Assembly: GCF_029937755.1 (NCBI RefSeq)
Contig: NZ_JAPYPG010000003.1
Location: forward strand, 404,568 to 468,567
Source: Henriciella sp.
Lineage (GTDB): Bacteria; Pseudomonadota; Alphaproteobacteria; Caulobacterales; Hyphomonadaceae
DNA: 64,000 nucleotides
Direction of reading: 5' to 3'
Shown: one piece after another, positions 24,987-35,160 of the stretch
How the letters are laid out: each line of letters opens with the position of its first letter
How positions within the stretch are numbered: the first letter of the stretch is position 1
Program-made: the position numbers and the translations under genes
Notes under the pieces: model-generated
Told to the model about the DNA's origin: nothing
Databases searched by the model: none
Seen by the model: only the letters and a program-made list of their open reading frames with translations

Positions 24987-26621
24987 TCAGGCCCGGTCGG
25001 CTGGAACGCTCGCCCAGTAACCTGTCCATGGTTCCAGGGCTTCCGGCAGCGCTGCGTCGCCATCGACCGCCCCGGCTTCTGTCGCAACCAGCTGAAGCTG
25101 ACCGCCATCCGGCGGATCAAAACGCTGCGAACGGCCACCAAGATTGAAGACGCACAGGACCTCCTCGCCCTCATGAATCCGCTTGAAGGCGAGCACGCCG
25201 TCGGGCGCTTCAAGGAAGCGCATCTGGCCGAAACGAAGGGCCGGCAAGGTCTTGCGACGCGCCACGAGCGACCGGACGACATTGAGCGAGGAGACCGGAT
25301 CCGGCTCCTGCACATCCACAGCAAGGGCCGCCTGCGCCGGGTCGACCGGCAGCCAGGGTTCTCCTGTCGAGAAGCCGGCATGCGGCGCTTTCGCCTGCCA
25401 TGGAAACGGCGTCCGCGCGCCATCCCGGCCGAGCGTTCTAGGCCAGTTGGCAATGGCTTCAGGGTCTTTCAAATGTTCGAACGGCACATGGCCCTGTGGC
25501 AAGCCGAGCTCTTCGCCCTGATAGAGGAAGGCATTGCCGCGCAGCGACAGGAGCAGAAGGACCAGAAGGTCTGCCGACTGCTTGCGGGTCTCCGCCGCCG
25601 CCCAGCGCGTCACAGCACGCGGCGCATCATGGTTTGAGAAGGCCCAGCTCGGCCACCCCTCACCCGCCGCACCGTTCCACTGCGACAGCGAGCGCTCGAC
25701 CCGCCGCGGCGACAGGCTCTTCGCATAGAGGAAGTCGAAATTGTACGCCGAATGCAGCCGCACATCGCCCTCGGTGAAAGCCTTCATCTCACCGATGGCG
25801 TCGGCCCCGACGACTTCGGCGACGCTGAACGTCTCGCCATACTGGTCGAGCACATCACGCACGCGTTCTAGGAATAACGGGATTTCCGGCTGCGACATGG
25901 AATTGGTGTGAAACTGCATGTCGAATGGACGGGTGACCCTGTCCATGGAGAGGCCCGATGGCGGATTGTCGGTCAACGCCCGGTCATGCATGGCGAAGTT
26001 GATGGCATCCAGCCGGAAGCCATCGACACCGCGCTCGAGCCAGAAGCGCGCCGCTGCGAGCAAGGCATCCTGAACGGCCTCATTGTGCAGGTTCAGGTCC
26101 GGCTGCGAGACGAGGAAGTTGTGCATGTAGTATTGCTGGCGCCGCGCATCCCATTCCCAGCTCGGGCCGCCGAAAACCGCCTGCCAGTTGTTGGGCGGCG
26201 CGCCATCCGGCTTGGGATAGGCCCAGACATACCAGTCGGCTTTCGGGTTGGTCCGGTCCTGCCGGCTCTCCTCGAACCAGGCATGCTGGTCGGAGGTGTG
26301 GGAATAGACCTGGTCGATGATGACCTTCAGGCCGAGCCCCTGAGCCTTCTCCATAAGCCGGTCGAAATCGGCAAGCGTCCCGAACATCGGATCGACGCCG
26401 CAATAGTCGGCGACGTCATAGCCATAGTCCTTCATCGGCGAGGTGAAGAAAGGCGACAGCCAGACCGCGTCCACGCCCAGCGAGGCGATATGGTCGAGCC
26501 CCTCGATGATGCCATTCAGGTCGCCGATGCCGTCGCCATTCGTATCGCGGAAACTGCGTGGATAGACCTGATAGATCACGGCGCCCTTCCACCAGGGCTG
26601 ATTGCGGGCTTCGTCTGACAT
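24987..26621 (-). CDS. GH13 alpha-glucosidase
   Basis: This 544-residue glycoside hydrolase of family 13 probably hydrolyses maltose, isomaltose or sucrose-type alpha-glucosides in the cytoplasm. The catalytic residues are visible: Asp205 in GFRLDAINF (nucleophile), Glu269 in FSVAEVVG (acid/base) and Asp332 in FSNHDAPR (stabiliser). The N-terminal NGDGIGDLNGI loop and QVYSHTSDQH segment are typical of oligo-1,6-glucosidase-like enzymes. The ATG follows GAGGGGAA. No signal peptide is present. The gene is divergent from a ROK sugar kinase across 89 bases, which would phosphorylate a released sugar. Confidence 0.92.
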   Translation of the reverse strand: MSDEARNQPWWKGAVIYQVYPRSFRDTNGDGIGDLNGIIEGLDHIASLGVDAVWLSPFFTSPMKDYGYDVADYCGVDPMFGTLADFDRLMEKAQGLGLKVIIDQVYSHTSDQHAWFEESRQDRTNPKADWYVWAYPKPDGAPPNNWQAVFGGPSWEWDARRQQYYMHNFLVSQPDLNLHNEAVQDALLAAARFWLERGVDGFRLDAINFAMHDRALTDNPPSGLSMDRVTRPFDMQFHTNSMSQPEIPLFLERVRDVLDQYGETFSVAEVVGADAIGEMKAFTEGDVRLHSAYNFDFLYAKSLSPRRVERSLSQWNGAAGEGWPSWAFSNHDAPRAVTRWAAAETRKQSADLLVLLLLSLRGNAFLYQGEELGLPQGHVPFEHLKDPEAIANWPRTLGRDGARTPFPWQAKAPHAGFSTGEPWLPVDPAQAALAVDVQEPDPVSSLNVVRSLVARRKTLPALRFGQMRFLEAPDGVLAFKRIHEGEEVLCVFNLGGRSQRFDPPDGGQLQLVATEAGAVDGDAALPEALEPWTGYWASVPADRA

Positions 26622-26710
26622 CGGCTTCCCCTCGGGCGGTCTTCTGCCCCCTTAACATCAGTTTTGTGCAAGTGACATGACTGCGCCAGCGGAACTGCTA
26701 TAGCAGGCGT

Positions 26711-27580
26711 ATGCTGGCAGCCATCGAGTCAGGCGGGACGAAATTTGTGTGCGCGCTCGCCGAGACGCCGGAGCGGGTGCTCCATCGCGTGGAAATCCCG
26801 ACGACGACTCCCGATGAGACCTTCGCCCGTGTGCGCGAGGTCTTCGCCGCATATCAGGGGATCACCGCGCTCGGCATCGCCGCCTTCGGGCCCGTCGATA
26901 TCGACCCGGCCTCGCCAACGCATGGCGAGGTGCTCGTCACCTCCAAGCCGAACTGGCAGGGCGCGTCCTATGTCGAGGCGTTCGCCAGCCTTGGTGTCCC
27001 GATGAAAATCGAGAGCGACGTCTCCGGCGCCTGCCTCGGCGAGTGGGCGCACGGCGCCGGACAGAACGCGCCCGTCGTCGCTTATGTCACCGTTGGCACC
27101 GGGATCGGCGCCGGTGTCGTGCACGAAGGCCGTATCCTGAACGGCATCGGCCACTTTGAAATGGGCCATATTCCGGTCGTCCGGCCTGATGGCGACACTG
27201 CCAAATCGACCTGCCCGATCCATGATGACTGCCTTGAGGGCCTCGCAAGTGGTCCGTCCATCATGGCTCGCTGGGGCAAGCCGCTGTCTGAGCTGGCGCG
27301 CGACCATGAAGCGGTAGACCTGGAAGCCCGCTACCTCGCCCAGCTCGCCCGAACAATCACGCTGACCCATATGCCCAGCCGCATCATCTTCGGTGGCGGA
27401 GTCATGAAGACATCCGGCCTGATCGACGCGGTCCGCCATCACACCAGGGCAGGCCTTGGCGGCTATGTCGCCCAGACCCGCACCGGTGACCTCTCCGACG
27501 TCATTCTCCCCGCCGCGCTTGGCGATAATGCCGGGATCACCGGCGCGCTGATGCTCGCCCAGCAGGCCCTCACCGGCTGA
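26711..27580 (+). CDS. ROK-family sugar kinase (fructokinase-like)
   Basis: This is a 289-residue ATP-dependent hexokinase-fold protein. It has the N-terminal phosphate loop AIESGGTKFVCALAE, TVGTGIGAGVVHEGRILNG, and the ROK zinc motif GHFEMGHIPV, then CPIHDDCLEGLASG (His plus three Cys). This subgroup is usually annotated as fructokinase; glucose or mannose is possible. It pairs with the divergent alpha-glucosidase: if sucrose is the substrate, the hydrolase gives glucose and fructose and this enzyme would phosphorylate fructose. That pathway is inference. Confidence 0.87.
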   Translation: MLAAIESGGTKFVCALAETPERVLHRVEIPTTTPDETFARVREVFAAYQGITALGIAAFGPVDIDPASPTHGEVLVTSKPNWQGASYVEAFASLGVPMKIESDVSGACLGEWAHGAGQNAPVVAYVTVGTGIGAGVVHEGRILNGIGHFEMGHIPVVRPDGDTAKSTCPIHDDCLEGLASGPSIMARWGKPLSELARDHEAVDLEARYLAQLARTITLTHMPSRIIFGGGVMKTSGLIDAVRHHTRAGLGGYVAQTRTGDLSDVILPAALGDNAGITGALMLAQQALTG

Positions 27581-27669
27581 GCGCTTTGCCGCTGCGTCAG
27601 GCTTGGCGCTGGCCGGTCTTTCTGAGACCATCCCCCTCAACAAGCCTGAAGACTTGTGGGAGGAAAACC

Positions 27670-28998
27670 ATGCTCGCCAATGTCAGCGAAACCGCCGTCG
27701 AGGAAGCCGATCTCGCCAAGGGTCACAAATACCCGCTCGCCTTCGACGCAAAACCCGCCGCCGACCTTACCGATCTCGACCTGTTCACCGAGGGCCAGCC
27801 CTTCGATGCGTTCGCGAAGATGCGCGAGACGGCACCGGTCTGCTGGCATGACGAGGAAATGGGTGCGGGCTTCTGGGCGCTGACCGGCTACAAGGATATC
27901 CGCGCGACCGAACTCAACACCAAGGTCTTCTCCTCGCAGAAGGGTGGCATCCTGATGAATTACGGGGCCGAGGGCGCGCGGCACCCGCTGCTGCACCGCG
28001 CCTCGCTCGATGCCATGATCTGCCTCGACCAGCCCTTCCATATGAGCCTTCGCCGCGAGCACATGCCCTTTTTCACGCCGGGCTATGTCGCCAATCTGAG
28101 AGAGCGCGTCGACATGAAGGTCGCAAGCCTGCTCGACGGTATGGAGGCCAAGGCAAAAGAAACCGGCGGCCCGCTCGACATGGTCGAGATGTTCTCCGCC
28201 GAACTGCCTCTCTTCACGCTGTGCGAGATCCTCGGCGTGGAGGAGGTTGACCGGCCGAAACTCGTCAAATGGATGCACTATCTCGAGCGCGCCGGCGACA
28301 CGATGCGCCAGGGCGACGCGCTCGACCCGGAGCTGTTCGGCGCTTTCGTCCAGAACGTGCTGGAGATGTTCGAATACGGGAAGGCCGTGCTCCAGGCCCG
28401 CCGCAAGGAGCCGCGCGATGACCTGCTTACGGCCATCGCCAATGCCGAGGTCGACGGCGCGAAGCTCTCGGATGAGATGCTCGACGGCTCGTGGCTGCTC
28501 ATCGTCTTTGCGGGCAATGACACGACCCGCAATTCGCTCTCGGGCACGATGAAGCTTCTGACAGAGTTTCCAGAGCAGAAACAGAAGCTTGTGGACGACC
28601 CCTCGCTCATCACCAATATGACGCACGAAGCGATCCGCATGGTCTCGCCCGTCATCTATATGCGCCGCACGGCCACTGAAGACGCCGAGATCCATGGCCA
28701 GAAAATCGCCGAAGGCGAAAAGGTCGTGATGTATTACGGCGCCGCCAACCGGGACCCGGAAATCTTCGAGACCCCCGACCGGATGGACGTCACCCGCGCC
28801 AATGCGAAGGATCATCTCGCCTTCGGCATGGGGCCGCATGTCTGTCTCGGGCAGCGGGTTGCCAACATGCAGCTCGAAGCCGCCTACCGCCAGATTCTCG
28901 CGCGCTTCCCGAATGCCGAATGGACTGGCGAGATCGACATCGCGCCGAACAATTTCGTCCACGCCATTTCAAAACTTGGCGTCGATCTCGGTCTCTGA
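27670..28998 (+). CDS. Cytochrome P450
   Basis: This is a soluble 442-residue bacterial P450. The I-helix oxygen-activation motif is FAGNDTTRNS, the K-helix ExxR is EAIR, and the haem loop is FGMGPHVCLGQ with Cys392 as the iron ligand. Overall it resembles the alphaproteobacterial group related to steroid/fatty acid hydroxylases (CYP125/CYP142/CYP153-like); the substrate is not decidable. The start at ATG 27670 is set by GGGAGGAAAACC just upstream, nearly identical to the leader of the TonB receptor gene at 6802. No ferredoxin or ferredoxin reductase gene lies nearby, so its electron donors come from elsewhere. Confidence 0.92.
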   Translation: MLANVSETAVEEADLAKGHKYPLAFDAKPAADLTDLDLFTEGQPFDAFAKMRETAPVCWHDEEMGAGFWALTGYKDIRATELNTKVFSSQKGGILMNYGAEGARHPLLHRASLDAMICLDQPFHMSLRREHMPFFTPGYVANLRERVDMKVASLLDGMEAKAKETGGPLDMVEMFSAELPLFTLCEILGVEEVDRPKLVKWMHYLERAGDTMRQGDALDPELFGAFVQNVLEMFEYGKAVLQARRKEPRDDLLTAIANAEVDGAKLSDEMLDGSWLLIVFAGNDTTRNSLSGTMKLLTEFPEQKQKLVDDPSLITNMTHEAIRMVSPVIYMRRTATEDAEIHGQKIAEGEKVVMYYGAANRDPEIFETPDRMDVTRANAKDHLAFGMGPHVCLGQRVANMQLEAAYRQILARFPNAEWTGEIDIAPNNFVHAISKLGVDLGL

Positions 28999-29010
28999 TC
29001 CAATGCCGGC

Positions 29011-29349
29011 ATGACCGAGGAAGAGCTTGCCGCAACCTTCGAGCCGCTGATCCGGACCGAGCTCGATGACCTGAAATCCTTGCGCGAAGGCGCGAAAGGC
29101 GACCGGAAGCCGGTCGAGCTTGACCAGCAGAGCGTCGGCCGCGTGTCGCGTATCGATTCACTTCAGGTCCAGGCCATGTCAAACGCAGCCGAAGCCCGGC
29201 GCCAGAAGCGCGTTCGCGCCCTTCAAGCCGCACTCCAGCGCATCGAAGATGGCGAATTCGGCTACTGCACCGAGTGCGCAGAGCCGATTGCCGAAGGCCG
29301 GCTCAGGACAGACCCCGCCGCCACCCGCTGCATATCCTGCGCACGCTAG
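29011..29349 (+). CDS. DksA/TraR-type C4 zinc-finger protein
   Basis: This is a small (112-residue) acidic protein with an N-terminal helical region and a C-terminal zinc finger with Cys86, Cys89, Cys107 and Cys110 (YCTEC and CISC). DksA/TraR proteins bind in the secondary channel of RNA polymerase and alter initiation. The protein is shorter than classical DksA (about 150 residues) and lacks the long coiled coil, so it may be a short-type TraR/DksA regulator. It starts 12 bases after the P450 stop, so it may be on the same transcript. Confidence 0.85.
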   Translation: MTEEELAATFEPLIRTELDDLKSLREGAKGDRKPVELDQQSVGRVSRIDSLQVQAMSNAAEARRQKRVRALQAALQRIEDGEFGYCTECAEPIAEGRLRTDPAATRCISCAR

Positions 29350-29513
29350 AAACGGTGGAAAGAGCCGGATTTCAAACGGGGGATGAAAGCCTTCATTGAC
29401 GGGAAAACAGAAAGAAATCCGCTCGTTTTCTCCATTTTTTCGGGCAGCCTTAAGCATTCATTCCGAGTTCGCTGTTACTCCTCGACTGTAGGGATAGCGA
29501 CAGGAATAGCGAA

Positions 29514-30746
29514 TTGGATCACGCGGCCATCATCGGGCTGACCGTGCCAGCGGTTGCAGGTTGCATGTGCGCAATCTTCCTCTCCTTCTGGTATCATAAC
29601 CGGAAGGATAAGAGCGCTCTGAAGTTCGCACTGGCCTTCCTGATGAGCGCTGTCGGCTTCTCCCTGAACCATTTCGTCATTGACCGGGAAACCCTCGCCA
29701 ACGCAGTCGCTCACAACACCATCTACTCTATCGGTTTCTACCTTCTGATCGACGGGATACATGACGCGTTCGGGCGGCGCACACCCAAGCGCGTTCTCCA
29801 GCTACTTGGCGCTGGTAGCGTTCTGTGCGCCTGCGTCATTCAACTCGCCGATGGCGGGCTTTCGCAGCGTATTCTCTGGGTGAACATGCTCCATGGCAGC
29901 ATGCTGCTGGTTGCCTTTGCCAACCTCTGGGGCATATGGCAGCGCAACTGGACCGGCACGGCTGTATTCGCCTCTCTTTCGCTCTGCATCCTGAACCTTG
30001 TGATTGTCTCGCCGGTAAATGTGCTTGGCCAGACCATCACCGATGCAGGCTTCTTCGGCACAGCCTACTGGCGCGCCATGAATGTCCTGGCCACGTTCTC
30101 GGTTCTGGCCATGGGCGGATCATTGATCGCTGTCTGTGTGGTCAGCCGCCTGAACGATCTGCGCGCCGATGCCGAGAACGACTATCTGACCGGCCTCAAG
30201 ACCCGCCGCGCCTTTGAAGAAGCCGCGCGCCACTATTGCGGCTCCCGTTCCGGCGAAGTCGCGGCGAGCCTCATCCTGATCGACCTTGATCATTTCAAGG
30301 AGATCAATGACGAGCATGGTCACACAGTCGGCGACGAAGTAATCAGCCGGTTTGGGGCTTTCCTTCTCGACAATACAAGGACCAGCGACATGGCCGGCCG
30401 CATGGGCGGGGAAGAGTTCTGCCTTCTTCTGCCGGGGACCGACACAACAGGCGCCCGGCAGCTCGCCGGCCGCCTGCGTGAGACTCTCGGGAAGATCGAG
30501 TTTTCAGGCTTGCCGGAGTCGCGGCGCGTAACCGCCAGCTTCGGCATTGCCGAACTGGGCAAGCGGACCGCCTTCGGCGATATCTACCCTCAGGCCGATG
30601 CTGCCCTCTATTCGGCAAAGACACGCGGGCGCGACAGGGTCGTTTGCGCGCCTCCGCCAAATGATGCGGGCGACCCGATCCGGCGGGAAATCTACCTCGC
30701 CCTGCCCGACGGCTCACGCATCTCGCCGAACCGTATTGCGTCTTAG
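29514..30746 (+). CDS. Membrane-bound diguanylate cyclase (GGDEF)
   Basis: The 410-residue protein has six or seven hydrophobic segments in the first ~220 residues and a C-terminal GGDEF domain that makes cyclic di-GMP from GTP. The active-site motif is GGEEF (298-302). An allosteric inhibition site RTSD (289-292) sits five residues upstream, so product feedback is expected. There is no ATG at the N-terminus; TTG at 29514 is the best start, with AGGAA (29502-29506) seven bases before it. The membrane part looks like a sensor region of unknown ligand. It has its own 164-base upstream region. Confidence 0.88.
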   Translation: MDHAAIIGLTVPAVAGCMCAIFLSFWYHNRKDKSALKFALAFLMSAVGFSLNHFVIDRETLANAVAHNTIYSIGFYLLIDGIHDAFGRRTPKRVLQLLGAGSVLCACVIQLADGGLSQRILWVNMLHGSMLLVAFANLWGIWQRNWTGTAVFASLSLCILNLVIVSPVNVLGQTITDAGFFGTAYWRAMNVLATFSVLAMGGSLIAVCVVSRLNDLRADAENDYLTGLKTRRAFEEAARHYCGSRSGEVAASLILIDLDHFKEINDEHGHTVGDEVISRFGAFLLDNTRTSDMAGRMGGEEFCLLLPGTDTTGARQLAGRLRETLGKIEFSGLPESRRVTASFGIAELGKRTAFGDIYPQADAALYSAKTRGRDRVVCAPPPNDAGDPIRREIYLALPDGSRISPNRIAS

Positions 30747-30762
30747 GGACAGGCGCGCGACT

Positions 30763-31179
30763 TCAAGCAGCTTGGGAAATCTGCGACAGGGCTTCGCCCG
30801 CAGCGTTGCCTGATGCCTCGGCCGCTATGTCGCCCAAGGTGACCATGCCCTGAAGCTCCTTGGACCGGTTCATGACCGGGAGTCTGCGGACCTTCTGCTC
30901 GGCCATGTTCTCGGCGACCTTCTCGATGTCGTCATCCTCGTAGCAATAGAGAACCCTGTCGCTCATCAGCTCGCGCACCTTGGTATGACGCACATCCTTG
31001 TTGACGGCCACCGCGCGCGTGACGATGTCACGATCGGTGATCATCCCGACGAGCTTGTCATTCTCGGCAACCGGAAGCACACCGATATCCTCACGGTCCA
31101 TCAGGGTCGCTGCCAGCTGCAGGCTTTCATCTGCGCCGATATAGCTGCAATCCTTGTGCATGATGTCCTGGATCTGCAT
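30763..31179 (-). CDS. Two-CBS-domain protein
   Basis: This 138-residue protein consists of two CBS domains (about 5-60 and 72-130), read from MQIQDIMHKDCSYIGADESL and TKVRELMSDRVLYCYEDDDI. CBS pairs bind adenine nucleotides and act as energy or redox sensors. No second catalytic domain is attached. The start follows GGAGATA. The gene is convergent with the diguanylate cyclase gene, 16 bases between stops. Confidence 0.88.
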   Translation of the reverse strand: MQIQDIMHKDCSYIGADESLQLAATLMDREDIGVLPVAENDKLVGMITDRDIVTRAVAVNKDVRHTKVRELMSDRVLYCYEDDDIEKVAENMAEQKVRRLPVMNRSKELQGMVTLGDIAAEASGNAAGEALSQISQAA

Positions 31180-31372
31180 GACGTATCTCCTTCGTCAGCG
31201 GCTCACTATCCGGTCCTTCGTCAGGGCGCGCGGTTTCGCTACCGAGCCGCCGGATGACCGGTGAGCCTTCTGCGGACATCCGGCATCCGCCCCGAAGGAC
31301 CCAAGTAAAATATTCACGCATGTAATCGCGCCATGTTCCATGAAGACGGGGCAATCTGAACTGCAGGGCAGC

Positions 31373-31759
31373 TCAGACGTCAGACAGCTCGTCCAGCAGT
31401 TCTGCCCAGGCGCGCTCATGGGTTCCAGTCCATTCCTCGCCAAGCAGCTCACGGAAAGTGTCGCGCATGGCAACGAACATGAGACTGAACTGCTCTTCCG
31501 TAACGCCATAGCCGTCATGATGACTGCGATTGGCCTGCAGCTGAAGCCTTTGGGTTTCATCCCCCTCGGCCACACCAATGAGGCAGGTGAGGCTCGTCTC
31601 CAGCATCATGGCGCGAACCTCACCGCCCGCATCCATGACAAAGAGATCCCTGAATGCAGGATCGAGTTCGAACAGGCGTGCATAGATGTGCGGTCCCGGA
31701 TCAGGGCAAAGCTCACCGGCCCGTTCCAGTGTTTCAAAAATGACGCCTGCGTCAGCCAT
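31373..31759 (-). CDS. Single-domain globin
   Basis: This 128-residue protein fits the globin fold. The proximal haem ligand is most likely His81 in HHDGYGVTEEQF, the usual H-x-x-Y-G-V pattern of bacterial globins, followed by the G and H helices (FRELLGEEWT, AWAELLDEL). It lacks the reductase domain of flavohaemoglobins. The role may be oxygen or nitric oxide binding. It stands alone on the minus strand, 193 bases beyond the CBS gene start, which is also minus strand. Confidence 0.75.
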   Translation of the reverse strand: MADAGVIFETLERAGELCPDPGPHIYARLFELDPAFRDLFVMDAGGEVRAMMLETSLTCLIGVAEGDETQRLQLQANRSHHDGYGVTEEQFSLMFVAMRDTFRELLGEEWTGTHERAWAELLDELSDV

Positions 31760-31858
31760 TCCTCTTCCTAACGCTGATGACTGGGAATTCCAACTCTTTC
31801 AGTCTCACTTGCCCGTTCACGATTTTCCGGCTCGGAACCGGGCTGTTTCCGGAGTGAA

Positions 31859-31874
31859 ACCGGACTGTTTTCGG
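31859..31874 (+). promoter_or_regulatory. 16-base motif ACCGGACTGTTTTCGG upstream of the enoyl-CoA hydratase gene
   Basis: This 16-mer recurs exactly, in the same orientation relative to the next gene, upstream of acs (59496-59511, minus strand). It lies in a cluster of CCGG-centred half sites (31831-31884) spaced roughly 10-13 bases. The 3' end is 117 bases before the enoyl-CoA hydratase start. A shared regulator of acyl-CoA genes is the simplest reading. Confidence 0.5.
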
Positions 31875-31991
31875 ACCGTCTTCCGGCATGGATTTCGCGC
31901 GGCGTGTCCCGGGCATGACCCGAGGACAGACTTGCCCACTGACCGCCTGCGATGTTGAGTATGTGATATCCAGAAAACGAGGAGGATCCCC

Positions 31992-32786
31992 ATGTCGGAC
32001 AAGCCGGAGAGCGTTGGAAATGAAGTTCTTTATGAAGTGAAGGACCATATTGCGGTCGTCACTCTCAACCGGCCAGACAAGCGTAATGCTGTTAATGGCG
32101 CGGTGGCTTCCGCACTCGGATGGATCTGCGAAGAAACCGAGCGCGACCCGGACGTGCGCGTCTGCATCCTCACCTCATCCCTTGAGTCGACCTTCTGTGC
32201 AGGCGCTGATTTGTCAGAAATTTCAAAGGGTAACGCCCGTGCGCTCTCCACCAAGGAGGGCGGGTTTGCCGGTTTCGTCAAATACCCGCGCACCAAGCCA
32301 TGGATCGCTGCGGTCCGGGGCAACGCGCTGGCCGGTGGCTGCGAACTCCCGCTCGCCTGCGACATGATCGTGGCCGCCGACAATTCCCGCTTCGGCCTTC
32401 CGGAAGTGAAGCGCGGCATCTTTGCCGGCGCCGGCGGCGTGTTCCGTCTGCCGCGCGCCCTGCCCCGCAATATCGCCCTCGAAATCGTCGCAACCGGTGA
32501 CCCGATGCCAGCCGAACGCATGTACCAGCTGGGCCTCGTCAACCGGATGGTTGCGTCGGACAAAGTGCTCGGCGAAGCTCACGAACTCGCCAAACAGATC
32601 GGCGTGAATGCACCGCTGGCCGTACAGAAAAGCCTCGAAGTGGCGAGGCAGGCTTTCGACGGGACGGAAGCGGATCTCTGGAATAAATCCAACCAAGCTT
32701 CGGCGGTCGTGTTCTCCAGCGAAGACGCACAGGAAGGCCCGCGCGCCTTCCTTGAAAAACGCGCGCCCGTCTGGAAAGGCCGGTAA
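31992..32786 (+). CDS. Enoyl-CoA hydratase/isomerase (crotonase) family protein
   Basis: This 264-residue crotonase-fold protein has the oxyanion-hole segments CAGADLSEIS and RGNALAGGCELPLACDMIVA. The position usually held by catalytic Glu falls in FGLPEVKRGIFAGAGG. It probably hydrates 2-enoyl-CoA in beta-oxidation or a related acyl-CoA pathway. The ATG follows GAGGAGG. The promoter region carries the motif shared with acs. A hairpin follows the stop, but its T-tract faces the other strand. Confidence 0.9.
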   Translation: MSDKPESVGNEVLYEVKDHIAVVTLNRPDKRNAVNGAVASALGWICEETERDPDVRVCILTSSLESTFCAGADLSEISKGNARALSTKEGGFAGFVKYPRTKPWIAAVRGNALAGGCELPLACDMIVAADNSRFGLPEVKRGIFAGAGGVFRLPRALPRNIALEIVATGDPMPAERMYQLGLVNRMVASDKVLGEAHELAKQIGVNAPLAVQKSLEVARQAFDGTEADLWNKSNQASAVVFSSEDAQEGPRAFLEKRAPVWKGR

Positions 32787-32835
32787 AAGAAAAGCGCCGC
32801 CCGATTGGAAAATGAAATCCTCGTCCGGGCGGCGC
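32785..32835 (-). terminator. Minus-strand terminator between enoyl-CoA hydratase and groEL
   Basis: Perfect 10-bp arms (32794-32803 and 32826-32835, GCGCCGCCCG type) with a 22-base loop are followed on the minus strand by TTTTCTTTT (32793-32785). The U-tract means that it ends a minus-strand transcript, although groEL already has its own terminator 160 bases earlier. In the plus direction no T-run follows, so it is not a standard terminator for the enoyl-CoA hydratase gene. Confidence 0.65.
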
Positions 32836-32975
32836 AGTTGCGACCTGCAGTGAGCCCCTCAACTCACGCTGACCGCAAGGTTTGGCGAACCGGATGGAGG
32901 ATTAGGAGGCCCTGCTCCGGTGCAACCAATCCCGGCAAAACTAACAAGGCTGAGTTGCGCAGGATATCCGTAAGA
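32785..32975 (-). ncRNA. Candidate small RNA with an anti-Shine-Dalgarno loop
   Basis: The minus strand between the groEL terminator and the terminator at 32785-32835 has no protein frame. It contains a hairpin with arms CCGGA (32916-32920) and TCCGG (32890-32894) whose loop reads CCTCCTAATCCTCC (32909-32896), complementary to ribosome-binding sites twice over. A longer-range 7-bp pairing CAACTCA/TGAGTTG encloses it. A separate U-tract terminator supports an independent transcript. The 5' end is not defined and no convincing promoter is seen. I do not recognise a known RNA family. Confidence 0.35.
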
Positions 32976-32996
32976 CTCCCTAGCCCGGAAAAGAAT

Positions 32997-33022
32997 AAGG
33001 GCGGCCCCGCGGGGCCGCCCTT
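32997..33022 (-). terminator. groEL terminator
   Basis: A perfect 26-base palindrome (AAGGGCGGCCCCG and its complement) lies 22 bases after the groEL stop and is followed on the minus strand by ATTCTTTT. It is a strong GC stem with a T-rich tail. Confidence 0.8.
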
Positions 33023-33044
33023 CCTGTTTCACATTGGCAAGAAG

Positions 33045-34673
<1,629 letters not shown>

Positions 34674-34711
34674 TGTGATTTACCCTCAAAAAGGAATGCT
34701 AAAAGCGCCGG

Positions 34712-35026
34712 TCAGGCGGCTTTCCTGGCTGTTTTGGTTTGCTCGACAATGCCGAGAATGTCGCTCTCTTTCATGATGAGCAGCTCCTCGCCATCGATCT
34801 TCACTTCAGTGCCGGACCACTTGCCGAACAGCACGCGGTCACCGGCTTTGACGTCCAGCGGAATGATCGCATTGTCATCACCAATAGCGCCTTTGCCGAC
34901 AGCGACGACTTCGCCTTCCTGCGGCTTTTCCTTGGCGGTGTCGGGGATGATGATGCCACCCGCAGTCGTTGCACTCTCTTCGATGCGACGCACGAGAACG
35001 CGGTCGTGGAGCGGACGGAATGACAT
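34712..35026 (-). CDS. groES: Co-chaperonin GroES
   Basis: This is a 104-residue ring-forming cap of GroEL. It begins [20 protein letters not shown], contains the mobile loop [20 protein letters not shown], and ends with the barrel strand segments ILGIVEQ plus a short KTARKAA tail. The ATG is preceded by AGGAGG (the complement is visible at 35034-35039). It is the first gene of the groESL operon, 70 bases downstream of a CIRCE-like element. Confidence 0.98.
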   Translation of the reverse strand: MSFRPLHDRVLVRRIEESATTAGGIIIPDTAKEKPQEGEVVAVGKGAIGDDNAIIPLDVKAGDRVLFGKWSGTEVKIDGEELLIMKESDILGIVEQTKTARKAA

Positions 35027-35095
35027 GGCTGATGCCTCCTAAAAGTCCTGGTTGGTTTTAAAGAAACATGGTCGCCAGCAGCCCTTTGGGCGGTT

Positions 35096-35122
35096 TTGGC
35101 ACTCTCGCCCGGAGACTGCTAA
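35096..35122 (-). promoter_or_regulatory. CIRCE element (HrcA operator) of groESL
   Basis: The arms TTGGCACTC (35096-35104) and GACTGCTAA (35114-35122) with a 9-base spacer match the CIRCE consensus TTAGCACTC-N9-GAGTGCTAA with one difference in each arm. It lies 70 bases upstream of groES, where the HrcA repressor binds in alphaproteobacteria. The hrcA gene is not in the window. Confidence 0.85.
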
Positions 35123-35131
35123 CGATGCTGT

Positions 35132-35160
35132 TAAGTGGGCCGGAATGAGATCGTTTTCAA
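35132..35160 (-). promoter_or_regulatory. Candidate heat-shock promoter of groESL
   Basis: On the minus strand TTGAAA (35160-35155) is followed after 15 bases by CCCACTTA (35139-35132), close to the RpoH pattern CTTGAAA / CCCCAT-T. It lies just upstream of the CIRCE element, as expected when sigma-32 and HrcA act together. TTGAAA could also serve the housekeeping sigma factor. Confidence 0.45.

Noticed and set aside
27637..28962. 441-codon open frame antisense to the P450 gene
   Set aside because: No family signature; the P450 frame has all catalytic motifs, so the antisense frame is a by-product of codon use.
32836..32990. Known RNA such as 4.5S, 6S, tmRNA or a cobalamin riboswitch between enoyl-CoA hydratase and groEL
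   Set aside because: None of the conserved cores of these RNAs is present; only an unclassified hairpin with a CCTCC-rich loop is seen.
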